A stretch of DNA of 64,000 nucleotides, taken from Micrasema longulum (Eukaryota; Arthropoda; Insecta; Trichoptera; Brachycentridae). Positions 55,430 through 64,000 of this stretch are shown here, one piece after another. Where the stretch lies: NCBI GenBank assembly GCA_022494885.1, contig JAGVSM010000963.1:1-64000 (forward strand), read 5' to 3'. How positions within the stretch are numbered: the stretch's first letter is position 1; every line of letters starts with the position of its first letter. The notes below the pieces were generated by a model that saw only the letters and a list, made by a program, of their open reading frames with translations, did not search any database and was not told the DNA's origin. A program made the position numbers and the translations under genes.

Positions 55430-56355
55430 TATGTGGATCTTAAGTACCTACCTACTCGACACCATGAAGTAGGAGAAAAAGTGATACGTTTCAAAAGAAA
55501 ATCTTTTTTATCTGGTTTATATTAGAAATAAGTAATGTACATAATATTCTCTTTGAAATAAACATTAAGATTATCTACCATCTTGAATAATACTGCATTC
55601 CTACACTTTTCTGCGTGTAGAAATCCCGCGTTTGAGAACAATAGTTTAGTAATAATTATTATTGTAAAAAAACATTATGTTCATTCAGCATACACTACCG
55701 ACGTACCGACTACCGCTACCGTTATGACTAACGAGAAATGAGAATAATATCCAGGCTAAAATGGCACTGGAACCTGCCTCATAGTTGATTGTGCATTAAA
55801 AATATAGCTATGCGTTTTCCCTTACAACCTATGTAGTATTATAATCATCTGCACCGCTGTCATGGTGTGTGTAATTACGCAATCCAATCTGCATCAAATC
55901 ATATTCTGGATAATACTATGCAACTATTCGCACAAGCTCACAACACGTTGTCACGCTTATAAAATGTAACTGTTCCAACGTTCCAATCAAGGTTATATTT
56001 TATAATTGATTTTACTTTCAACGCAAAATATCGGAAGTCAATAACAATAATTTTATTTATCTTAATACAGTTAGCAATTCTGTAAAGTCCAATATGTGTT
56101 TTGAAGAGGAGATATCCCGGAGAATGTAATTATCATAGAAGTTTTTGCTGTAGCAGCGCAGAGAGAAAAACATAAGATATTTAAAAAGAAAAACATTTTT
56201 AGTTTTGTGATATGACATTTTACAAATTTACAAACAAAAAGTGAAAAATAATAAAATACGATCTGCATGATAAATCACCGATGAAGCCAATGTTTAAATG
56301 TCTAGGTAGTTGTGTTTATGAATTATTGTAATATTACAAAAAATGACATTGGCTC
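55430..56355. other. Intergenic or intronic, no gene seen
   Basis: No recognisable feature. Confidence 0.4.
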
Positions 56356-56359
56356 CGCA

Positions 56360-56480
56360 TATTTATTTATTTAATACTTCACAAAAAGATATTACAAAAT
56401 TGAATTTACAATGTATTCCTCACTGGGAAAACCCGTGCCGAGGAAGACATTTTACAATTTTATTTTAGCGTAATATATAT
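56360..56480 (-). mobile_element. Probable LINE 3' tail
   Basis: The minus strand has CTTCCTCGGCACGGGTTTTC, then a stretch ending AAATAAATAAATA near 56361-56374, as at other LINE 3' ends in this window. No protein part is recognisable, so this is tentative. Confidence 0.35.
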
Positions 56481-56489
56481 ATTTTTTAC

Positions 56490-57595
56490 ATAATGAATTG
56501 TTTTAGATTTTTTACATAGATATACAGATAATAATTTAATTCAAATACAAACACATTGTTATAAGTATCAACTAAGTGTAGGTAGCTTAGAGTTATTAGA
56601 CAGAAATCTATAGTAAACAGTCAGGCTCTTAGTTACTACTCCACGGGGATCGTAATTAGAAAAATGTTTTCTCGAAATATAGCTTTGCCTTCATTAAACC
56701 CGTGGGACATCTATAAATGATATAAAAATTTACTTAGAATTAAAACAATACTAGATATCTATAAAAATATATATAGTTAGGATATTTATTTATTAATATA
56801 CACGGCACGCGGTGCTTTTTACAGTACAAAAATACATATATGCAATATAATATAAATACTTCAATATAATGTGAAAAATATTTTTTTAAAGTATTATCTT
56901 ACACAAATACAGTAACACTGCAGTTGCATATTAAAAATATGCTTAGATATAGATTATTAAAAAAAATATATATAAAAAATTTAAACAATGTGTACATATA
57001 AAATTATAAAAAGCAAATGATTTTTTAAAAGAAAGGTATCAAATATAAGTATTTTAAATGCAAAGAGCAATAAAATTCTTTTAAATCTCAAAATTTAAAA
57101 AATACAAATGTAATAGATACCCATAAGATTGTATTGATGAAATCCGATGGCAATTTGTACCTACTGTTCTACTTCCTTGGGAGAATGAAGGAGACCTTCT
57201 AAGTAAATTATATCAAATAAGCAGAATCTATTATACATGCTTACATAAATGGAATCAGGAATGAAACTAGTAGGTACGTAATGTAGAAGTAAATTATTTA
57301 TACTAACAATGTTCCACCTTGGCATTATTATCGTGTATGTACAAATAGCGTTTATGTACACTATGAGTAAGAATAAGATACTTCATTTTCTGAGTAAAAT
57401 AAAGACAAATCTTGGTATTTAGTACACAGTACCCATTACTTACTAGCTACTATGCTACTAGGTACAGAAGATTCTCTTGTAAATACATTATTTGTATACT
57501 ATTCACGGGTAATTACATAGGTATGAAGTATAACGAAGTAAGTGAGTATAATATTTATAACATGTCGTTGACTCAATAAAAGCGGAGCGTAGGTG
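56490..57595. other. AT-rich, no gene seen
   Basis: No conserved features. Confidence 0.4.
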
Positions 57596-57599
57596 CATT

Positions 57600-57960
57600 C
57601 ATAATTTGTATCCTCCCGTGCGCGAAGTGATGACGTCAGGGTTAATTACGGGGTCAGCTGTTTGGAATTAACAGATCGGCAAGGAGCAAAGGACAGCCAG
57701 CGGGAGTTAATTTCATTAGAGAGCCAAGTCTTAGTATTTCCTGTGACCGAGCGAGTAGGTACCGCGACTATCTCTGTAGATGGTTACTAACGGGAAGTTT
57801 GCTCTGAAAGGTATCTCGAGTGGAACCACCGACCATCGCATCGCCATGCGCCACCGTAGTAGGCCTGTGGCCTGTATTCTGTACTAAGTAGCTGGCCTGG
57901 GCCATTGTCTCGAATCGGTCTGGATGGAAACGAAACGTGGGCTTCTCGAATTTGTAAAAA
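57600..57960. promoter_or_regulatory. CpG-rich island, candidate promoter or first exon
   Basis: It stands out as about 350 bp of CpG-rich, non-repetitive sequence. A perfect CRE palindrome, TGACGTCA, lies at 57631-57638 beside CGTGCGCGAAG. A minus-strand ATG in good context (GACAATGG, 57905-57903) opens 45 codons starting MAQASYLVQNTGHRPTTVAH and stops at 57768. On the plus strand an ATG at 57780 opens 36 codons and a donor-like AAAG/GTATCT follows. Neither peptide is recognised and neither resembles a signal peptide, so it is not clearly bark's first coding exon. Confidence 0.4.
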
Positions 57961-58334
57961 AAACGAATAACGGTTACGAGAAAGAAAGTTAATTATGTTC
58001 CTTTCGGTTAACATTTTGCACATATTTTTAGTCAATGAGCTCTTAAAAATATTAATTAAGATAGATTTTTTAAAATCTCTTATTACACACATTATTTTAC
58101 AAGTACAGGTAAGCTGAGAATCCAGTTTGATAAATGAGAATTATAAAATATAAAACCCGCAAATGTATTTAAAAAATTCTGCATAAATCTGGTCTTCATT
58201 TTAAAATGGCTCGAGCTAATGTGCTAATTGTTATTATGGCAGGCAAACCAATACATTTACTGTATTTCCAGCTTCTAAATTACGAAGTAGCACGATCAAG
58301 CTAACGAAGTTAGTCGTAAACTTTAAAGCAGCTT

Positions 58335-58835
58335 GCACTCACTCAAAAGATTACAGAATTTATTACCGATTAATGCTAAGCAAACATTAGTCCAGAGCTT
58401 ACTTCTTCCACGCCTTGATTATGCAAATGTATGTTATCCAGATGCTAATTCTGAATTGCTTGATAAGTTAGAATGATTGCAGTTTGTAAACGTTTTATCT
58501 TTAACCTTCTACAACTACGCAACTACACTGGCTCAGTATCAGGCATAGAAGAAACATTCACATACCATCACTACTTCCAAATATTAAAAATAATGCCACT
58601 TCGCCTGTTTATCTGAGAGAGCTCTTCCAACCTCTATCACAGCATAAGTTAACTCTTCGTTCTAGTAACGAGAGAACCCTTTCAATATCCATTCACCGCT
58701 CCAATTTTGGCCTCCTCTTTCGCAGTAGTAGCTGCTCGATTATGAAATAATCTACCCACTAATGTCAGAGACGCCCCTCCTTTATTTACATTCAAAAAGC
58801 GTATGAAATGTAACTTCCTGAATATTTGAGTTTTT
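58335..58835 (+). mobile_element. Degenerate LINE C-terminal fragment
   Basis: The plus strand encodes AKQTLVQSLLLPRLDYANVC, equivalent to the L-x-S-x-x-x-P-x-L-D-Y block after reverse transcriptase. After several frame breaks come VYLRELFQPL and NNLPTNVRDAPPLFTFKKRM. A family different from the others in the window. Confidence 0.75.
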
Positions 58836-58839
58836 CCTT

Positions 58840-59520
58840 TCTTTTCCTTCTTTCCTTCCCTCTTTACCCCCTCCTCTCTTCATAGTATAGTGCAGATATT
58901 TGGTAATTTTTTTGCTTAAAAAATGTTTATATGTTTATCAATATTTTGTTCTATAATGAAATTATTAATATACCAACAATATGTTCATCTACCACTGATT
59001 TTCTCAAATTGAACGGTTCGGGTAGGTAGGAAAAAATACCTTAAGGCAATATGCCGGCTCTTATGCATATGTATGTAAACATTATATGTACATGAAGTGT
59101 TTAGATAAAATAAATTGATTAATTAATTAGATCAAGATTATGTATTAAAGCAGGTGACAAATCTCTTTCGCGGAGAGAATTTTAGACATTTACAGGGCTA
59201 ATGAACTATTACTAAAAATTAATTTGGTAAATATGAACTGGGTTATGGTCCGATAAAATAGATAATCTTACATTCGCGTAATTATTGATGAAGATAACGA
59301 CAGTACGCAAAGTTGTGCTAATTCAATTCCCTTATTGTTGACTACTGCGCTATTGTGTGTCGTGTGGGACTTGTGAGAGAAAAAAAAATACTCCTGATTT
59401 ATCGCAATGTCCTAACTACAGTGTAAATAAATAAACGGCATATTCCGTCAATATTGCAAAAAGGATATGCGATTATACACAGTGGGTATTTCGGTTTTCG
59501 GATTTAATTACCACTACTAC
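58840..59520. other. No gene; short repeat C fragment
   Basis: A short repeat C match (TTTTAGACATTTACAGGGCTAATGA) lies at about 59180-59205. A (CTA)n triplet run lies at 59513-59531. Otherwise unremarkable. Confidence 0.45.
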
Positions 59521-59521
59521 T

Positions 59522-59885
59522 ACTACTACTACCATCACGCCATTTTCCCGTAGGGGTAGGCAGATAGAATGGACCGCAACACACGTCTATCCTGGCATAC
59601 ATTCCTAGCTTCTTTCACATTCATACATCTTGTCATACATGCCCTTCGGTTCTGTCTGCTTTTGACATGACCAGACTTAAGATTTTGGTTTATCTGATCA
59701 TGCCACGTCTTCCTCGGTCGTCCTCGTCTCACTTTGCCGTTCATTTTCGCCATTTATATTTGTTTTATTTTTATTAGAAATTACTGTGCTTAGTGCTCCG
59801 TTCATTTTGTTGCCCGCATTCACTCTTCTTTTAACATCTTTTTCTACTCTTCCATCTCTTGAAAACATGCTTCCCAGATACACAA
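59522..59885 (-). mobile_element. LINE C-terminal fragment, family of 4556-4875
   Basis: The minus strand carries YLGSMFSRDGRVEKDVKRRV and NAGNKMNGALSTVI from just after the reverse-transcriptase core. After a frameshift it continues with RGRPRKTWHDQINQNL, VKSRQNRRAC and LRSILSAYPYGKMA. An internal deletion removes part of the W-F-G-H-V segment. This copy shows more of the upstream protein than the others. Confidence 0.85.
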
Positions 59886-60239
59886 ATTGTTCCCCGGGGA
59901 TTTAATTACCATTCGATAAATATAAGTTTATGTGAGCGCTTATGGTAGTAGTATTGAGGAAATCGACGTCATTTTGTATTTGTCAGATATAAAATGTTTT
60001 TGTACAAGAAACCTGGACAATAGCTACGGTAATGAATGAAACCGTTCGTGGTCACACGTCGCACTATTAATTCGTTGTATCCGAACTAATCCGAAACGTT
60101 ATTCAAAAAGGCCACTGAACCAATCATTATTTTAGGAAATACTAGACGATACCTATTCATAGAATTTACTTCCACTATTGCGCTCAATCAAAACTCATTT
60201 TCGGTACTTTGAAATAAACATAGTTACCTACATTTTTTT

Positions 60240-60425
60240 TTTTTTTACATTTTACATTTTTTTGCACCACAACAGGCCAGGAGGCCTAATTACAGTGGTG
60301 AATTACATCACAGAGCACCCGGCTTGAGAAAAATCACATTTTAATTTTTGTGTTCTCACCGGGAATCGAACCCGGAACCTTCCGTGCGTGAGTCGAGCGT
60401 CTTGACCACTACACCACGGAGGCCG
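60240..60425 (-). mobile_element. SINE D, tRNA-derived, with A-rich tail
   Basis: The minus strand begins GGCGGCCTCCGTGGTGTAGT, with box A TGGTGTAGTGGTCAAGACG and box B CCGGGTTCGATTCCCGG, then a ~100-base body and an A-rich tail (T-run on the plus strand at 60232-60246). The body differs from SINE A and SINE B. The acceptor stem does not close, so it is not a tRNA gene. Confidence 0.85.
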
Positions 60426-60604
60426 CCATACGTACCTGCTTATTATTAATTTATCTCCGACATTTGAATGTCGTAAAAATATAATCTTACTACAAGAATT
60501 TAGGCCGTACTAACGTTATAATGGCTCGTCTGCCAAAAATATAATTATGGAATACTGAAAATATGTATTTTCAAAGTTAAAAACAGTTCAAATACGATGT
60601 AATT

Positions 60605-61175
60605 CAACAATATTTTGAGTTTGTCCAAATTTTTGTGGACAAGGACTGGATTCAACTCCCTGGGGAGCTGTTTATATTAACATATTACAACAGAGATGAA
60701 GAACATTTAAGAAAAGGTAATATAGAAGTCTAGGCATCTACAGGGCTTATGGCCTGTCAATGGCTGGTTTAAGTGGCCCCTTTACACACTGTGTAACATT
60801 CACCATTCTGCCTACATTTGAACATCTATATTCCTTAAATTCTTTCATCTGTTGATGTTTGTGAAGTCAAAGAGCTGAAACCTTTATATATGCAGGTGAG
60901 ATTCATCTAATTGAATTATTTCACCCACATACTAGGCAACGCCTGAAAATGTTATTTTTTCAATTTCTATACCTCTTCATGGACCAGGTAATTTATCAAC
61001 AATATTTTGAGTTTGTCCAAATTTTTGTAGACAAAGGACTGGATTCAACTCCCTGGGGAGCTGTTTATATTAACATATTACAACAGAGATGAAGAACATT
61101 TAAGAAAAGGTAATATAGAAGTCTAGGCATCTACAGGGCGGTCTTTACACACTGTGTAACATTCACCATTCTGTA
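60605..61175 (+). repeat. Direct duplication containing repeat C
   Basis: 60605-60746 recurs at 60997-61139 with about two changes, both starting CAACAATATTTTGAGTTTGT and running into repeat C. After ACAGGGC the second copy lacks about 40 bp, then matches again through TTTACACACTGTGTAACATT. The first copy of repeat C extends to about 60925. Confidence 0.92.
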
Positions 61176-61179
61176 ATTG

Positions 61180-61730
61180 GTGCACCTATGCACACTATGC
61201 AGTGCCCAATACCATTAGGGAAAAATAGTAAAAATAATTCAAAGAAGTAGACAGATACTTAGCTAACGTTCCTCGCATGTCATATTAATAATCGGAACAA
61301 TGCAACATTAGAAACCTAGTCACATTTTGCAAAGGAAACACTTGCAATTTCTCATATGGGTAGTATTGCCGGGTGGAATAATAATATTCTTAATTTGAAT
61401 TCTTCTCCACGTGTTTAAAGAATGCGGGAATAAAAAAAAATGTTTTCATTATCATCATTCACTTCTCCGCATAATAATTCATGTGCCTACATAATAAGGG
61501 TTACTTAAAATAATATAATACACGTGAACACCCGTCTCTATCGTTACCTACTTGTATTCATATTTTTTGTCAGTAAATATTTAAACTTCGCCTATATTTG
61601 TGCAAATCATTTAAATTTGTGAATTGAAATTAATGTATTCCTTGTTACTATCTTACTTATTTCCAAATTATGCGTTTGAAGAAAAGAGATTTTACATAGG
61701 TACTGGTGGATTTTTATAAGCTGGCGCGTG
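61180..61730. other. No gene seen
   Basis: Ordinary AT-rich sequence. Confidence 0.4.
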
Positions 61731-61734
61731 CGCT

Positions 61735-61875
61735 ATACTTACACATACGCATCGAGTAGTATCCGTGAATAAGCCCGTGGTATGACATTAAACGGCACAC
61801 GCATTATGAAAATAATCTCCGTCTCTCTTACGCTTAGACGCGCTTATGAGCGTGACATAGACAACTGTGCTTTAT
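61735..61875 (-). promoter_or_regulatory. CpG-rich patch with a strong donor, candidate 5' exon
   Basis: The patch has several CpGs (GCTGGCGCGTGCGC, CGCTTAGACGCGCTTATGAG). On the minus strand GTAAGTAT is a near-perfect donor at about 61743-61736 and GTAAGAGA a second at about 61840. There is no good start codon before either. It could be a non-coding first exon upstream of bark, but this is inference from composition and one splice signal. Confidence 0.25.
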
Positions 61876-61879
61876 TAGT

Positions 61880-63925
61880 TGCTAATGATATGGTAATACA
61901 ATATACACAGGATGCTTCTGCGTTCGTCAGAATTTCGTTGCGATTCTAAATAGTAAATATATAATATTAGATTTGTAGATAAAGTTTAAAACACTGGTTT
62001 ATAAATTTGTAGGTATTTTCATTTAATCAAATCATGAATAGGTCGATTATGTAGTGATGGCGCTTTCGCAAAACTTACGCAAAAACATTTTTAATGTACA
62101 GAATACTGGTTTCAAAAATCTTGATGTTATATATTGTTATATTAAATGTTTTTAAAATCTCTTTTGGATTAGAGCGGAAAAAAAACAATTACTTAAGAAA
62201 ATATCGAGTAAAAATAAAATACGAGTATTTATTTTTAAACAAGCATGTTTTTTATTTAATATTTTGTGTTCATCATAATAATAATTAATATAATGTAATT
62301 AAAATGCACAGTTCAAATTATGTCGGAGAAAATATGTATAGGTACACACTTCTAGATAAACAATAAATATTGTTATTTATATACTTAAAACAATCTTCAC
62401 AATTTCGCATGCTAAATTTAAATTGCTCCTTGTTATAGTAAAATAACAACATTTAAAAAAAATATTTGAAAAATATAACATAATAAAACAAAGTATTTTA
62501 TTAAATTAATATTACATTTTCTTAACCTATTATATTTTTTTTTCATATACACAACCCTCTAATCTAACACCGAATTTTAAAAAAAGATAGCACATTTGGT
62601 TAAAATTTAATACAACTTTTCATAATAATCAACATCCTGTAGATTTCAAATGCGTTAGTGTGAGTTTTCTTAACGCGCCAGCTTAAGTTAAACCACCAGT
62701 ATGTTGTAGGCAACATACATGCATTTGTATACGTCCGTTAATAAACAACATACTCGTATAATATAATGTATTGTTAATTCGTATTTTCTTTAGCATACGC
62801 CTTTAATTTATAAATATCCAGCAGAGAACAGACTTGGTTATAAAGACTATTTCAAATGCGTTATCACGTCAAGCCCATTAGTAGTTCAATAAGCAGACAC
62901 AATATGGTGTGAAAACATAAGTTCCTAGTTTCTACCTACACTTTTATCGCCCATGAAACATTCGTCATTATTTGTATGGGATGAATCACAAGTAGATACA
63001 TACTATTCAGGTACCATGGCCACATTCTAGTCAGACCCTTTCTTATCTATTATTTCAAAGCTGGAACCCAAAATTGAAAGGGTCTGCTTTTTTATACTGC
63101 TACAATAAAACTGGGAATGAATGGGTGTAGTTTGGGGCTGTCTAATGTCCAATGGCTCTCCCATCCGTTTCCGTACTGCATACGATTTATTTTGATTTTA
63201 TTTATATGCTTTCGTTCCAAAATAATTTAGGCATGACGTTACAAATTTTATCTAACTTAAATATTAATTAAATTTTTAAGTTAACTACTAAACTATGTTA
63301 CAACCTGCTAAGGCTAAAGGTTGTATCTGCTAAATTGAAAATTTTACAGGACATTACTCTTTTATGCTTTGCTAATCTGAATTATTTTTTCAATTTTTTT
63401 TACAAGAGAATATATATATTATCATATTTGAGAAGTAGAAATAACTCGTTGGCTACTTAAATATATGAGGCCATCGAATATACATCACAAAAAAAGGGCA
63501 AAACTATTTTTTTCCGTTACGACTTTTTGGCTTAGCAGGACAGTATAGGACCCGTAAGTTGTGCTGAGTTGTGACGTAGACAATTTATAATTTACAGTAC
63601 TTGCCTAGGCATAAATAAAAACATGTAAAAAATGCAGTTATTGTACCTTCCTTGGTTTTGTATTTATGGAAATGCAGTTGGGAAAAAATATATAAATGAA
63701 TAAAAAACAAAACAATTAATTTACGAGAGAAAAACTTAGCTTTTAATTTTGTACAAAATGTGAGATTAATGATCTTAACTGCTCTTTCTACGAATATAAA
63801 GTCAAAACATTTTCGTCAGTAAGAAATGGCATTTCATTTTAACCAAACGACCAAATTTAGGTATAATTTTCACCAGTATAAATGTCACTATAATATCGAT
63901 CGTAAATTAATTTCACTGTTCATAA
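61880..63925. other. AT-rich, one hairpin, no gene seen
   Basis: A perfect 11-bp inverted repeat, CAGACCCTTTC / GAAAGGGTCTG, with a 33-base loop occupies 63032-63086. Nothing else is recognised. Confidence 0.45.
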
Positions 63926-63929
63926 TCAG

Positions 63930-64000
63930 CATCCCATTTTCATGCATAGGGCACTGTGTTGTTACACATAATGCAACACATCTCGTTCCTTTATTACAAA
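63930..64000 (-). mobile_element. SINE A 3' fragment at the window edge
   Basis: The minus-strand sequence TGTTGCATTATGTGTAACAA followed by CAGTGCCCTATGCA resembles the 3' body of SINE A (55360-55410). It is cut by the window end. Confidence 0.5.

Noticed and set aside
57768..57905. Minus-strand 45-codon frame as the signal-peptide exon of bark
   Set aside because: The start is hydrophilic with no signal-peptide core and ends at a stop without a clear phase-0 donor; kept only as part of the unassigned island.

Overview
This window is nuclear DNA from an AT-rich insect genome. The evidence is two split protein-coding genes with GT-AG introns, AATAAA signals, and a dense load of decayed eukaryotic transposons: LINE tails, tRNA-derived SINEs, TIR/MITE elements, a Helitron and mariner-type transposase relics. 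I cannot fix the insect order from sequence alone. There is no operon, CRISPR array or other prokaryotic feature.

Only two genes are securely identified, both on the minus strand and lying head to tail. (1) dtl/Cdt2, the PCNA-dependent substrate receptor of the CRL4 ubiquitin ligase, has four coding exons between 30059 and 21351. They join in frame to a complete 665-residue protein with WD40 repeats, two WDxR motifs and a C-terminal PIP-like box. (2) bark beetle/Anakonda is the large transmembrane protein of tricellular junctions. Thirteen coding exons between 47995 and 34892 join in frame to 2926 residues: three SRCR/beta-helix/CUB-like repeats, a C-type lectin domain, one membrane span and a cytoplasmic tail ending in a possible PDZ ligand. 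Its start codon and signal peptide are not in the visible exons, so its 5' end lies in the 48-64 kb region or beyond the right edge.

Layout: 1-11.1 kb is intergenic and full of LINE, SINE and MITE fragments plus a 43-bp-arm palindrome. 11.7-13.2 kb holds an unassigned coding-like island and a minisatellite. 13.2-21 kb is AT-rich with a Tigger-like MITE, a Helitron nested in a TIR element, and a mariner-type transposase relic. 21.3-30.1 kb is dtl, whose introns carry many repeats. 30.1-34.9 kb is intergenic with a possible E2F site upstream of dtl and a TATA/Inr core-promoter match. 34.9-48 kb is bark. 48-64 kb is bark's upstream region (first intron and/or intergenic): SINEs, a recurrent unnamed ~200-bp repeat, a 346-bp foldback MITE, LINE tails and two CpG-richer islands that could be promoters or first exons.

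The two genes act in separate processes, S-phase protein turnover and epithelial vertex junctions; nothing here suggests a shared pathway. No clearly new biological system was found. The best leads are the coding-like island at 11.8-12.4 kb, the CpG-rich islands at 57.6-57.9 and 61.7 kb, the unnamed repeat family with a head-to-head foldback copy, and the composite SINE.
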